Source: Butyrivibrio sp. VCB2006 (GTDB lineage Bacteria > Bacillota > Clostridia > Lachnospirales > Lachnospiraceae). From it: a stretch of DNA of 64,000 nucleotides. The notes beneath the pieces are model-generated. The model did no database searches and was not told where the DNA came from. It saw nothing but the letters and a program-made list of their open reading frames with translations. How positions within the stretch are numbered: position 1 is the first letter of the stretch; each line of letters opens with the position of its first letter. Made by a program: the position numbers and the translations under genes. The stretch lies in NCBI RefSeq assembly GCF_000420945.1, contig NZ_ATVX01000008.1, forward strand, positions 62,001-126,000, in the 5' to 3' direction. Below are positions 53,974-63,851 of this stretch, in pieces.

Positions 53974-55023
53974 ATGAGTACATTTTCTATAGGGAGAAAG
54001 GCTGTTTCTTTTATCAGCCTTATAGCAGGAATTGTGCTTGCGATAGCCGGTTTGGGATTGTCAATTGCTGGAACTGGTAACGCATCTAGGGGAGCAATGC
54101 TCATCGGCGGTGTAGTTTTGTTCTTTATAGGACTATATCTTTTCCCCACACTTAAACACCATCGTTCAATCATCAATTTCATTTTCCTGTTTCCACTTCT
54201 TTTTGCTTTTATGGTAACAGTTATAATTCCTCTTATCCTCGGTATCGGATATTCCTTTACAGACTGGAACGGTATCAAGATGACAGGAGTTGTTGGTCTT
54301 TCCAACTACACCAGAATGTTTAAACAGCCTGCATTTCTGTGGTCAATTCTTCTCACATTTTTGTTCGTTGTATTTAACATGATTTTGGTTAATCTAGTAG
54401 CATTTTTACTTGCTCTTCTATGCACTTCCAAGATCAAAGGTCTCGGATTCTTTAGAGCAGCTTACTTCCTTCCAAACCTTATTGGAGGAATCGTACTTGG
54501 TTATATCTGGCAATTCATTTTCAGTAATGTTGTAACTAAGTTCACCGGAACTTACTCAATGCTTTCGGATACAAATACGGCATTCCTTGCCATTATTATC
54601 GTATATATCTGGCAGTACGCAGGTTATATCATGCTTATTTACATCACAGGTCTTAATACAATCCCCGGAGATGTACTTGAAGCGTCTGCCATTGATGGTG
54701 CTAACAAGACTCAGACATTGTTCAATATCAAGCTCCCTATGATAGCACCTACTATTACAATCTGTACTTTCCTTACACTTACATCAGCCTTCAAGCAGTT
54801 CGATGTAAACCTTGCTCTTACAAACGGTAAAGGATCAGTACAGTTCCTTGGTTCATACATCGCAAACGGAACCGAGATGCTTGCTCTTAACATTTACACC
54901 ACAGCAGTAATCAATAACGACTACGCTCTTGGTCAGGCCAAGGCCGTTCTGTTCTTCATTATTCTTGCTGTAGTATCAATTGTTCAGGTTCGTATTTCTA
55001 ATAAGAAGGAGGTGGAATTATAA
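53974..55023 (+). CDS. ABC sugar permease (MalF type)
   Basis: 349 aa from the ATG at 53974, 8 bases after GGGGGA. Eight hydrophobic segments: two extra at the N-terminus (VSFISLIAGIVLAIAGLGLSIAG; GAMLIGGVVLFFIGLYLF) before the usual six. EAA loop is EASAIDGANKTQTLFNIKLPMI near residue 240. The gene for the other permease overlaps its stop by one base. Confidence 0.93.
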   Translation: MSTFSIGRKAVSFISLIAGIVLAIAGLGLSIAGTGNASRGAMLIGGVVLFFIGLYLFPTLKHHRSIINFIFLFPLLFAFMVTVIIPLILGIGYSFTDWNGIKMTGVVGLSNYTRMFKQPAFLWSILLTFLFVVFNMILVNLVAFLLALLCTSKIKGLGFFRAAYFLPNLIGGIVLGYIWQFIFSNVVTKFTGTYSMLSDTNTAFLAIIIVYIWQYAGYIMLIYITGLNTIPGDVLEASAIDGANKTQTLFNIKLPMIAPTITICTFLTLTSAFKQFDVNLALTNGKGSVQFLGSYIANGTEMLALNIYTTAVINNDYALGQAKAVLFFIILAVVSIVQVRISNKKEVEL

Positions 55024-55892
55024 TGCATACAAAAGAAAAAACATCCAGCGTTGTAATCAGATTTATCATCGCCATTATAATTGCAGTATATGTATTATTC
55101 CCATTTTTCCTGCTTCTTATTAACTCAGGAAAAGTAACCTCTGACATAACAGCTAATCCTGTAAGTCTTTCCGGCGCCAGCTTCACGCAGCTTGCTGAGA
55201 ACATTAAGGCAGTTGTTAACGATCCAAACTTCCTGTTCTTTAGCTCCTTTGGCGCATCTGCACTTATTACTGTTTTGTCACTGATACTTTTATCACTGTT
55301 TGGCGCTATGGCAGCTTGGGTTATCTGCCGTAACAAAACGGTTTGGTCAACAGTTATTTACTTTACCTTCATCGCATCAATGATAATACCTTTTCAGGTT
55401 GTTATGCTTCCACTTATTTCTACCTTCCGCGATGTTGGTAAGTTTATTGGTATTCCTATGCTTCAGTCAGTTCCAGGTTTAGTGTTCGCCTACCTGGGAT
55501 TTGGCGGAGCAATGACAGTATTTATCTTAAATGGATTTATTAAGGGAGTTCCTTATGACCTTGAAGAGGCAGCATCTATTGATGGATGCTCACCGGAGCA
55601 GACATTCTTCCAGATTATCTTCCCTCTTCTTACTCCTGTTATCACTACAGTAACCATTCTTAATGGTATGTGGATCTGGAATGACTACCTTCTTCCTTCT
55701 ATGATGCTTGGACAGAATGGTAAGGTTATGACTATTCCTATTGCTATCCAGAAATTCGTAGGATCTTATGTAAAGAGCTGGGATAGAATTCTTCCCGCTG
55801 CGCTTCTTGCAATTATTCCTATGATCATCATCTTCCTCATCGCACAGAAGCAGATCATGGAAGGTATGATCGAAGGTGCTGTAAAAGGCTAA
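55023..55892 (+). CDS. ABC sugar permease (MalG type)
   Basis: 289 aa, six hydrophobic segments, EAA loop EEAASIDGCSPEQTFFQIIFPLL near residue 185. Its ATG overlaps the TAA of the first permease (TAATG), so translation is coupled. No ATPase gene follows; the importer probably uses a shared MsmK/UgpC-type ATPase encoded elsewhere, as is common in Firmicutes carbohydrate importers. Confidence 0.93.
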   Translation: MHTKEKTSSVVIRFIIAIIIAVYVLFPFFLLLINSGKVTSDITANPVSLSGASFTQLAENIKAVVNDPNFLFFSSFGASALITVLSLILLSLFGAMAAWVICRNKTVWSTVIYFTFIASMIIPFQVVMLPLISTFRDVGKFIGIPMLQSVPGLVFAYLGFGGAMTVFILNGFIKGVPYDLEEAASIDGCSPEQTFFQIIFPLLTPVITTVTILNGMWIWNDYLLPSMMLGQNGKVMTIPIAIQKFVGSYVKSWDRILPAALLAIIPMIIIFLIAQKQIMEGMIEGAVKG

Positions 55893-55906
55893 TAATTCAC
55901 ATAGTA

Positions 55907-55938
55907 AAAGGCTTGGACCTTGGTCCAAGCCTTTCTTT
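55907..55938. terminator. Bidirectional terminator
   Basis: AAAGGCTTGGACC/GGTCCAAGCCTTT arms with a 2-base loop, between the convergent importer operon and manC. Confidence 0.88.
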
Positions 55939-55941
55939 ATA

Positions 55942-57252
55942 TTATAGTGAATGTTTAATCTTATCTTCTACGCTAATTGAGTCACCAATCTGAACTTCAA
56001 TGAGCTTAAGTTCTGTATCTGCGATTACAGTATGCTTGCATCCGGCTTTCATCTTAACAACATCACCGGGTACAACCTTTTCTTCTAATCCCTCGATAAT
56101 TGTCTTACCTTCACCTGAGATTACAACCCATACTTCATCTCTGTTCTGATGGCTGTGGTAGTTCATGGAATGGCCTGCATTGAGAGTAACCTTGATTGTC
56201 ATACTTCCAGGCTCAACATCGATAACCTTGAAGTTGCCCCAGCTCTTTTCCGCAAACATGATCTGCTGCTCTATTCCATCAACAAAAGGCTTAATGTAGG
56301 AGCTCTGTTCCTTGTCAGATACCAGGATTCCCTCAGGAGATGCTGAGATTACCACATCAGTAAGTCCCATTGCAAGCACCGGTACATCCATCTCATTAAC
56401 GATATGAACGCCCTTGCAGGTCTCATTGAGAATTCCCTTACCTACAACGTTCTCTTCCATTGCCTCTGTAAGTGTATTCCAGGTTCCAAGATCCTTCCAC
56501 TGTCCACCAAAACGCATTACCTGTATCTTATCTTCTTTTTCTACTACAGCGTAGTCAAAAGAAATCTTGGTAAGAGTGTCGTACTTGGCAAAAAGATCAT
56601 TATAGTCAGTAAAGTCGATAAGCTCATGGGCTTTATCAAGCACATACTGAAGCTTATATGCAAATACACCGCCGTTCCAAAGAGCTCCCTGGCTGATGTA
56701 ATCCTTGGCCACATCAATTGATGGCTTTTCCTTGAAGGTTGAAACCTGGCTTACGTTATCCTTGGATGCAGGAATGATATATCCGTACTTTTCGGAAGGA
56801 TAAGTTGGCTCAATACCCATGAGCACCAGATTAGCCTCACCCTTATCCGCCTGATCAGAAAGAGCCTTAAGAGCCTCAAAATACTCATCTTCTACATAAG
56901 GATCAACCGGACAAACAACCACAGACTCTTTGGGACTAATGCCCATAACATCTACAAGATAGCTTGTGGCAAGAGCGATAGCAGGGAATGTATCTCTTCT
57001 GCAGGGCTCAATTGAAATACCTACCTCTGTCCCAAGCTGATTATGAATAGCTGAAACCTGTGTCTTACTGGTTGCGATTGTAACCGTGGCATCCTTGTCT
57101 ACTTTTTTAATCTGACGATAAACCCTCTGAACCATGGATTCATAAGAGCCATCTTCTTTCTTGAAAATCTTAATAAACTGCTTGGATCTGATATCATTGG
57201 AAAGTGGCCATAAGCGCTTTCCTGATCCTCCTGATAAAAGAACTATATTCAT
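55942..57252 (-). CDS. manC: Mannose-1-phosphate guanylyltransferase
   Basis: Makes GDP-mannose for exopolysaccharide or glycan synthesis. 436 aa: nucleotidyltransferase domain with LLSGGSGKRLWPLS (residues 5-18) and VVCPVDPYVED, then a C-terminal cupin (MNYHSHQNRDEVWVVISGEG) of the mannose-6-phosphate isomerase type that in bifunctional enzymes isomerises fructose-6-phosphate. GGAGGTCTAT precedes the ATG. Single gene. Confidence 0.9.
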   Translation of the reverse strand: MNIVLLSGGSGKRLWPLSNDIRSKQFIKIFKKEDGSYESMVQRVYRQIKKVDKDATVTIATSKTQVSAIHNQLGTEVGISIEPCRRDTFPAIALATSYLVDVMGISPKESVVVCPVDPYVEDEYFEALKALSDQADKGEANLVLMGIEPTYPSEKYGYIIPASKDNVSQVSTFKEKPSIDVAKDYISQGALWNGGVFAYKLQYVLDKAHELIDFTDYNDLFAKYDTLTKISFDYAVVEKEDKIQVMRFGGQWKDLGTWNTLTEAMEENVVGKGILNETCKGVHIVNEMDVPVLAMGLTDVVISASPEGILVSDKEQSSYIKPFVDGIEQQIMFAEKSWGNFKVIDVEPGSMTIKVTLNAGHSMNYHSHQNRDEVWVVISGEGKTIIEGLEEKVVPGDVVKMKAGCKHTVIADTELKLIEVQIGDSISVEDKIKHSL

Positions 57253-57281
57253 ATAGACCTCCGTTACTAAAATGAAACAAC

Positions 57282-57307
57282 CCTGAAAGGCACGAACCTT
57301 TCAGGGC
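57282..57307 (-). terminator. Hairpin after the SGNH hydrolase gene
   Basis: CCCTGAAAGG/CCTTTCAGGG arms, 6-base loop, minus-strand trailer TTGTTTCATTTT. It lies just upstream of manC on the other side only by position; it terminates the hydrolase transcript that reads towards manC. Confidence 0.6.
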
Positions 57308-57326
57308 TGGTACACTGCGTAATTAT

Positions 57327-58307
57327 TTAAGCCTGCTGGCTAATTACAGACATATAATAGGAATACAGATTTCTGTAGGTTTCCTTATTATAATGAAGTC
57401 CATCATTAGTGCTATAACCAGTCTGCAAAAGATATGAATAACTATCTATCCAATGTACTCTTTCATCAAGTCCGCTCTGCAATGCAGCATTAAAGCTTTC
57501 AATCTGAGCATTAGATACACTGCAGCTTCCAACAGGAGTAACAGAAGAATAATAAACTGTAATTCCTGCGTTCACCCAGGTATCAATGTTATCATTGACA
57601 AGCTTAATATACTTGGATGCATTGGAAAGATCATTAACACCAAAATTGATGATCATAACAGTGCCCTGACCGGCATAACTTGGAATCTGGGAAAGAGCAG
57701 TATTCTTGAAATAGCTGTATCCCTCACCGATCTTGGCAATGTAAGCCTTATCCGTAGAACCGACAGCCATCTGCATCTGTACAGTTCTGGAATCGCCTAC
57801 AAATAAATATGGGATTCCCGGCATCTCTTCTACCATGTAATCGCCTCTGATATAGCCAATCAGATCCTTATATAACACCTCAAACCAGCCATTGTCTGTT
57901 ACGCCTGTAACCTGCATTTCGGTACCCCAGGCAACCTTGCCAAGCTTGTCATAGTCTGTTCCGGCTCCTGCCCTAACATTAACAGTATCGCTAGCAAACA
58001 TTTTGGCTATTGTCTCATACTCAGTAACAGTAAAAGCCGTAAGAGAAAACTCTGCGCCATTCTCCTTGGCCTCAACCACTGTTGTGTCCAGAAACTCTTC
58101 ATAACCAACAGTAGCTTCAGCAACAGCATTATTTGTGTCTTCAGTAATAGTCTTGACAACTGTCTGAGTTGAAAAATCTGTAGCTGACAAAGTACGATTA
58201 TCCGGTTTGTCACTCACAGCAAGTCCAACCAGAAGTGCAATACACAAAACAGCGGAAAAAGCTATGAGTATAAGCAGGTTTTTCTTTTTTTCTTTATACA
58301 TGTTCAT
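57327..58307 (-). CDS. Membrane-anchored SH3-SGNH hydrolase
   Basis: 326 aa from an ATG at 58307 (AGGT 4 bases upstream); ATGs at 58322 and 58301 are alternatives. One N-terminal helix (LLILIAFSAVLCIALLVGLAV) anchors it. Then a bacterial SH3 domain (DTVNVRAGAGTDYDKLGKVAWGTEM), then an SGNH domain with FVGDSRTVQM (block I Ser), NFGVNDLSN (block III Gly/Asn) and GLHYNKETY (block V His). Probably an esterase acting on cell-wall or extracellular glycan. The missing usual Asp in block V (NDGLHY supplies D) is present. Confidence 0.85.
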   Translation of the reverse strand: MNMYKEKKKNLLILIAFSAVLCIALLVGLAVSDKPDNRTLSATDFSTQTVVKTITEDTNNAVAEATVGYEEFLDTTVVEAKENGAEFSLTAFTVTEYETIAKMFASDTVNVRAGAGTDYDKLGKVAWGTEMQVTGVTDNGWFEVLYKDLIGYIRGDYMVEEMPGIPYLFVGDSRTVQMQMAVGSTDKAYIAKIGEGYSYFKNTALSQIPSYAGQGTVMIINFGVNDLSNASKYIKLVNDNIDTWVNAGITVYYSSVTPVGSCSVSNAQIESFNAALQSGLDERVHWIDSYSYLLQTGYSTNDGLHYNKETYRNLYSYYMSVISQQA

Positions 58308-58447
58308 AATACCTATCATCATTTATAAGAATAAAAGTTATACCCCAACCAGTGAAATTTTACAATGCCATAAACAATATGTCAAATTTGACTAAACACT
58401 GTCAATGTTTAATCTCACAGGCCATATCTAACTTTGTTAAAAGTTAA

Positions 58448-58474
58448 GCCCATACAACCGTGGTTGTATGGGCT
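58448..58474 (-). terminator. Terminator after the PilZ gene
   Basis: GCCCATACAACC/GGTTGTATGGGC arms with a 2-base loop; the T-run is interrupted (TTAACTTTT). Confidence 0.7.
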
Positions 58475-58512
58475 ATATTTATGAAACAGAGTTCGATTTG
58501 CGCATGAATACG

Positions 58513-59187
58513 TCACACAACTGCTGCCTGCTCGGCCTGGAAAATAGCCATAGCAGTAGTCTTTTTTGCGTGCTCAATCTTTTTCTCCATAATAAAGCTA
58601 AGTACTTTTGGACTGATATTTTCTATCTCACATCCAACAGCATTATAGCCGCCGATAGAAAATTCTCTTACTACAATTCCATACATTGCCATTCTGGCAC
58701 TGCTCTCATCCTTGGCGAATTCAACCTTAACCTTATCGCCAATCTTATAGCCTGAGTTCTTACCAACCATAAGAGAAAAGCCTCTCATTGAAATGTCATG
58801 TAAGACCACACTGATACTGAAAGACTTGTTGATAACGGCAGTTCCCATGATCTGCACATTATATCTCTCGGCCTTACGCTGATTATCTGCAATAACGATT
58901 TCCCTTCCTGTTACAACATGGAAATCTGTTCCTGCAAAATCCACACGGCTGATGGTATCAGCCTGGAACACATGCTTGTCATCGGTAAGTGCCTCAACAT
59001 ACTCGAAGTTAGCATTCGAAACAATATCGATAAGCTGTCCGTTACAAGAAATCGGTGTAATAAGTATTCCATCGCCATATCTTGTAAGCACTGTAGCTTC
59101 TACCGTCTGGTTTTGATTATTATGAACCATGTTAATGGTTATTTTTGTTGCCTGCGGTATATCATATATTTTCATGTGGAGTATCAT
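58513..59187 (-). CDS. PilZ-domain c-di-GMP-binding protein
   Basis: 224 aa. An N-terminal YcgR-N-like beta domain (about 10-95), then a PilZ domain with the c-di-GMP signature RKAER (RxxxR, near residue 104) and DISMRG (D/NxSxxG, near residue 134). It probably senses cyclic di-GMP and acts on motility or surface polysaccharide. The start is uncertain between ATGs at 59187 and 59175; neither has a clear ribosome binding site. Followed by a terminator, single gene. Confidence 0.88.
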   Translation of the reverse strand: MILHMKIYDIPQATKITINMVHNNQNQTVEATVLTRYGDGILITPISCNGQLIDIVSNANFEYVEALTDDKHVFQADTISRVDFAGTDFHVVTGREIVIADNQRKAERYNVQIMGTAVINKSFSISVVLHDISMRGFSLMVGKNSGYKIGDKVKVEFAKDESSARMAMYGIVVREFSIGGYNAVGCEIENISPKVLSFIMEKKIEHAKKTTAMAIFQAEQAAVV

Positions 59188-59319
59188 ATACCATGATTAT
59201 GAATTATTTGTGAATTAATTATAAAATTGATAAATTTTTTCCGTCATTTCCAAACAATATTTCACTCCGCAAGCGCACATTCGAAACTGAATTTCATTAT
59301 TCGGTTTCCTAATTCAATA

Positions 59320-61107
59320 TTACCCTACTTCCAGGCCTTCCATCTGGGCCGTGTAAAGATGATAATAATCTCCCTTCTTGGCCATAAGCTCATCATGGCT
59401 TCCGCACTCGGTGATGCCACCGTCATTGATATACATGATCTTATCGCACTTGGTGATGGTCGATAATCTGTGGGCTATGATAAAGCTTGTTCTTCCGGCA
59501 AGCATGGCGTCAAGCCCCTGCTGAAGTGCTTTTTCAGTCTGAACATCAATACTGGAGGTTGCTTCATCCAAAACCAGAATTGCGGGATCTGATAAAAGAG
59601 TTCTGGCAAAGGAAATGAGCTGCTTCTGTCCCTGTGAAAGGAGGGCGCCTCTCTCTTTTACCTCTGTTCTGTAGCCATCATGCATACCCTTAATAAAGCT
59701 ATGGGCGCAAACTGTCTTACTGGCTCTTCTGATCTCTGCCTCTGTGGCATCAAGCTTACCATAGCGGATATTATCTTCAATGGTTCCGGAGAAAATAAAG
59801 CTGTCCTGAAGCATGATACCCATCTGTGAGCGTAAGGACTGCAAAGTAACCTTGGAGATATCCTGTCCATCTATAAGAATTCTTCCGCTGTCTACGTTAT
59901 AAAATCTTGAAATAAGGCTTACTATGGTGCTCTTTCCTGCTCCGGTTGGTCCTACCAGGGCAACACTCTCACCTGGCTTAACACTGAAGGATACGTTATG
60001 AAGAATCTCTTTTCCCTTCTCATAAGAAAAAGAAACATTCTCAAAAGTAACCTCTCCCACAACCTTGGGCATTTCTATAGCGTCTGGCTCATCGTCAACC
60101 GTAACAGGCTCATCCATTGTCTCAAAGATTCTCTCAAGGTAAGCCATGTTGTTGATAAATCCGTTAAATATGTTACCTAGGTTCATGATAGGCTGCCAGA
60201 ATCTTGATGCGTAGCTTGATATGGCCACAATTGTTCCCAAAGTTTCATGACCACTTGCAAAAATAAACAGTCCGAAAAGATAAATCGCAGCTCTTACAAG
60301 AACAGAAATAGTATCAATTCCCGGCCAAACGAGGGTACTGTAGCCAACTGCCGTCATCCAGGTCTTGCGACAATTGCCGGAGAGAGTCTTGAAGATTTCA
60401 GCATTCTCATCTTCTCTTGCAAAAATCTGAGTAATTCTGGCACCTACAATGTTTTCCTGAAGGTAGGCATTAAGGTTTGAATTCTTGTTGGAAACCGCCT
60501 GCCAGGCCTTTCTTTGCTTGTTCTTGATCCAGAACATAAACAACATAAGGAAAGGGACTCCGGCCAAAACCACAAGGCTAAGACTTACATCCACAGCAAA
60601 CATGAACACTACGATAAACACAAGGTTTATGATTTCAAGGATTACATTTATAAGACCGTTACTTAGCATATCCGAAACAGAGTTTACGTAGTTAACAACT
60701 CTTACAAGAATCTTTCCCTGTGGTCTGTCATCATAGTACTGGAACGGCAGCTTTTGCAAATGTTTAAAAAGATCTGACCTTATCTGGTAAATAATATTCT
60801 GACTGACATTGATCATAATATGAGAGCGAATTGTGGTAAAAATGACGCTCACCACGTAAAAGCATGCAACAGCCACTACAAGTCTGTACAGCATATTAAC
60901 ATCACCATTTGGTATGGCAACGTCCAGGGCCTTTTGCACGATCATAGGGCTAACCAGAGCGCAGGCGCCGCCCATTGCCGACAAGATAAGCGCAATCGCC
61001 ATTTTGCCTGCATGTTTCTTAATATATACCCAGGCGCGAAGCAGGTGTCGTATGTCAAAAGGCTCTTCTAATATTTCGTCTTCTTTATATGTATTTCTTC
61101 TAGCCAT
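59320..61107 (-). CDS. ABC exporter half-transporter, catalytic subunit
   Basis: 595 aa: six-helix membrane domain (about 25-310), then an ATPase with Walker A GPTGAGKST, signature LSQGQKQ (the usual LSGGQ is altered) and Walker B ILVLDEATSSID with the catalytic Glu intact. GGAGAAATAATC precedes the ATG. It lies 60 bases after its partner and forms a heterodimer with it. Multidrug or lipid export is typical for such MdlAB/BmrCD-like pairs. Confidence 0.92.
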   Translation of the reverse strand: MARRNTYKEDEILEEPFDIRHLLRAWVYIKKHAGKMAIALILSAMGGACALVSPMIVQKALDVAIPNGDVNMLYRLVVAVACFYVVSVIFTTIRSHIMINVSQNIIYQIRSDLFKHLQKLPFQYYDDRPQGKILVRVVNYVNSVSDMLSNGLINVILEIINLVFIVVFMFAVDVSLSLVVLAGVPFLMLFMFWIKNKQRKAWQAVSNKNSNLNAYLQENIVGARITQIFAREDENAEIFKTLSGNCRKTWMTAVGYSTLVWPGIDTISVLVRAAIYLFGLFIFASGHETLGTIVAISSYASRFWQPIMNLGNIFNGFINNMAYLERIFETMDEPVTVDDEPDAIEMPKVVGEVTFENVSFSYEKGKEILHNVSFSVKPGESVALVGPTGAGKSTIVSLISRFYNVDSGRILIDGQDISKVTLQSLRSQMGIMLQDSFIFSGTIEDNIRYGKLDATEAEIRRASKTVCAHSFIKGMHDGYRTEVKERGALLSQGQKQLISFARTLLSDPAILVLDEATSSIDVQTEKALQQGLDAMLAGRTSFIIAHRLSTITKCDKIMYINDGGITECGSHDELMAKKGDYYHLYTAQMEGLEVG

Positions 61108-61167
61108 GATTATTTCTCCATTATTATCGCTGTTTACAGCAGCATCACACTTTTATCTGATTAATGA

Positions 61168-62952
61168 TTACGCACCGGCCTGTAGTTTCACAAGCTCTGC
61201 ATAATATCCACCCAGCTTAATGAGTTCTTCATGAGTTCCGCGCTCTTTGATCTCGCCGTGCTGCATGATAAGAATCTGATCAGCATCCTTGGTAGTTGAG
61301 ATACGCTGAGCAATGATGATCTTGGTACAAGGGAAATCAAGGTGCCTTAAGCTATCCTGAATCTCTTTTTCCGTCTCAAGATCTACAGCTGAGGTTGTGT
61401 CATCGAGAATAAGAATTGAAGGTTTTACTGCCAGCGCTCTTGCAAGGGATATTCTCTGCTTCTGTCCTCCGGATAAGCCTACACCTCTTTCTCCAACAAT
61501 GGTGTCATAGCCTTCAGGCATCTTGGCAATAAAGTCAGAAGCAGCTGAGTATTTCGCAAATCTCACAACCTCTTCCTTACTGATATTGCTATCTCCGTAG
61601 GCGATGTTTCCATCAATTGTATCTGAATACAGAAGCACATCCTGAGTAGCCAGACCAATGTTTTTACGAAGTTGTGACAGTTTAAGCTTATTGACATTTA
61701 CGCCGTCTATAAGAATCTCGCCTTCAGTAGGCTCATAGAATCTTGGAATCAGGTGAATAAGGGAAGTCTTTCCGCAGCCTGTCTCTCCCATGATGGCAAT
61801 TGTCTGTCCCGGCTTAGCGGTAAAAGAAATATGCTCAAGAACAGGGAGCTTGGCATCAGCGTACTGGAATGAAACATTCTTAAACTCAACTTCGCCTTTA
61901 AATCTGCCTTGAACGTCAACAGCATCCGGAGCATCCACAATCTCAGGCTCTGAGTAGTAAATCTCCATAACTTTGGCTGAAGCTGCGGAGAATCTCTGAA
62001 ACTCGTTCATTACGTTGCCCAGCTGTCTCATAGGGTTTGCGATAGCCCAGATAAGGCCTGAGAAAGAAACATATTGTCCCATAGACATCTCGCCGTTTAT
62101 CAGGAACATACCACCTACCAGAAGCAGAATTACTGCCAGGAGGTTTGCCAGTGTTTCTACAAAAGGATAAAAGCGAAGCCAGATTCCTGCTGTCTTCTTG
62201 TTTGTATCCCTGTAATCCTGGTTGCAGTCATCAAACTTGCTTATCTCGTATTCTTCTCTTGCAAAGGCCTTAACTACTCTGTTACCTGCAATATTCTCCT
62301 GGGCAACAGTGTTCATGTAAGCCAGCTTTTCACGAAGAAGCGCATGCATTGGCGCAACCAAAAGCTTAAATACATATATGATAAAAAAGATTAATGGCGC
62401 CACAATAAGAAGGCTGAAAGCCAGCTTCCAGTCCATGATAATGAAGTAGATAGCGGTAGCTGTCACAAGAGAAAAAGCTTCCACAACCATTCTCACAACC
62501 CAGGCCACCATATGTCTTACAGCGTCAAGGTCGCCGGTAACTCTTGTCATAAGGTCTCCGGTTCTGTAGGTACTGTAGAACTTCATGTCCTGTCTCTGTA
62601 TTTTGTTGTATAGGAAATTACGTACCTTAAAAAGAACGTCCTGAGACACCTTCTCATAAGCCATGCAATCCAGATACACAATAATGCATCTAAAGATAGT
62701 AAGGCCTACCATCAGTGCCAGAAGCTTAAAGAACTGATCCGGATGAAGGGCCATATTCTCTTTGGCCCCTTCACCGGTCAAGAATTCATCAACGATTTTG
62801 CCAGAAAAAAAAGGCACTGTCAGCTGCAACATGTTGTAGACAACTGTGCCTAAAATAGCGCAGACATATATAAATCTGTGCCCTTCCATATTATCCCAAA
62901 GCCACTGTAATCTGGTCCTTGGATACTTCCAATTTCGATCCCTTTTTCCCAT
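61168..62952 (-). CDS. ABC exporter half-transporter, degenerate-site subunit
   Basis: 594 aa from the ATG at 62952, 6 bases after GGAGTGA. Six-helix membrane domain, then an ATPase with Walker A GETGCGKTS, intact LSGGQKQRISLARAL, and Walker B ILILDDTTSAVD: Asp replaces the catalytic Glu. With the altered LSQGQ of the partner this gives one degenerate and one normal ATP site, as in TM287/288 and BmrCD. First gene of the two-gene operon. Confidence 0.92.
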   Translation of the reverse strand: MGKRDRNWKYPRTRLQWLWDNMEGHRFIYVCAILGTVVYNMLQLTVPFFSGKIVDEFLTGEGAKENMALHPDQFFKLLALMVGLTIFRCIIVYLDCMAYEKVSQDVLFKVRNFLYNKIQRQDMKFYSTYRTGDLMTRVTGDLDAVRHMVAWVVRMVVEAFSLVTATAIYFIIMDWKLAFSLLIVAPLIFFIIYVFKLLVAPMHALLREKLAYMNTVAQENIAGNRVVKAFAREEYEISKFDDCNQDYRDTNKKTAGIWLRFYPFVETLANLLAVILLLVGGMFLINGEMSMGQYVSFSGLIWAIANPMRQLGNVMNEFQRFSAASAKVMEIYYSEPEIVDAPDAVDVQGRFKGEVEFKNVSFQYADAKLPVLEHISFTAKPGQTIAIMGETGCGKTSLIHLIPRFYEPTEGEILIDGVNVNKLKLSQLRKNIGLATQDVLLYSDTIDGNIAYGDSNISKEEVVRFAKYSAASDFIAKMPEGYDTIVGERGVGLSGGQKQRISLARALAVKPSILILDDTTSAVDLETEKEIQDSLRHLDFPCTKIIIAQRISTTKDADQILIMQHGEIKERGTHEELIKLGGYYAELVKLQAGA

Positions 62953-63006
62953 AATAATCACTCCATCTGTACTAATCAGAATCAAAAAATAATGACTATA
63001 CTTTTG

Positions 63007-63035
63007 ATTCTATTACCACTGATTAGTGATTACAA
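63007..63035 (-). promoter_or_regulatory. Promoter of the ABC exporter with spacer palindrome
   Basis: TTGTAA (63030-63035), 17-base spacer and TAGAAT (63007-63012). The spacer contains CACT-N4-AGTG (63017-63028), a small inverted repeat suited to a repressor of MarR or TetR size. Confidence 0.5.
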
Positions 63036-63094
63036 TAAGATTTTGCGCAATTTTCTTGTCATTTTCAATCATTAATTTATCAGTAAATGCGCTG

Positions 63095-63841
63095 TTAAAA
63101 ACTTGATAGAAACTGTATGGTTCTCTCGTGTTTCGGGTTGGTAATGACCTCTTTGGCAGGGCCTCTTTCAAGCACTACTCCGCCATCCATAAACATAACC
63201 TCATCTGCAACATCCCTTGCAAAGGCCATTTCATGAGTGACAATTATCATGGTCATCTTGGTATTGGCAAGTTCTCTTATTACACGAAGAACCTCCCCGG
63301 TAAGCTCAGGATCAAGAGCAGAAGTAGGCTCATCAAAACACAATATATCCGGCTTGAGAGCCAGGGCCCTTGCAATAGCAACTCTTTGCTGCTGCCCGCC
63401 CGATAGCTGATGAGGATAGTTGTTCATCCTGTCAGAAAGTCCCATCTGATTAAGGAGCTCTTTTCCCCTATTCTCTATTTCAGATGCGCTCCTTCCGTCG
63501 CCGCGAAGGCTCGGAGCCAGAGTAACATTCTCAAGTGCTGTGTACTGTGGAAAAAGATTAAACTGTTGAAACACCATTCCAAAGTGAAGACGTTTATTTC
63601 TTAATTCATCCGGGCTATAGGGCTTAGCCGCCGCATCAAATATCTTTTCGCCTCTGACAGTAATAGTTCCCTCATCGGCCATTTCAAGGAGGTTTAGACA
63701 CCTTAGCATTGTAGTTTTACCGCTTCCGGAGGAACCTATGACTGAGATGGTCTGTCCCTCTTCCATGCTAAAAGAAATCCCTTTTAGAATCTCGTTATTA
63801 TCAAATCCTTTTTTTAGATTGTTAACTTCCAGTATCGGCAT
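63095..63841 (-). CDS. Polar amino-acid ABC transporter ATPase
   Basis: 248-aa GlnQ/ArtP-type ATPase. Walker A GSSGSGKTT, signature LSGGQQQRVAIARAL, Walker B ILCFDEPTSALD. AAAGGAA precedes the ATG. The upstream gene, cut by the window edge, encodes a matching permease; together they import a polar amino acid. Confidence 0.93.
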   Translation of the reverse strand: MPILEVNNLKKGFDNNEILKGISFSMEEGQTISVIGSSGSGKTTMLRCLNLLEMADEGTITVRGEKIFDAAAKPYSPDELRNKRLHFGMVFQQFNLFPQYTALENVTLAPSLRGDGRSASEIENRGKELLNQMGLSDRMNNYPHQLSGGQQQRVAIARALALKPDILCFDEPTSALDPELTGEVLRVIRELANTKMTMIIVTHEMAFARDVADEVMFMDGGVVLERGPAKEVITNPKHERTIQFLSSF

Positions 63842-63851
63842 AAAAATTCCT

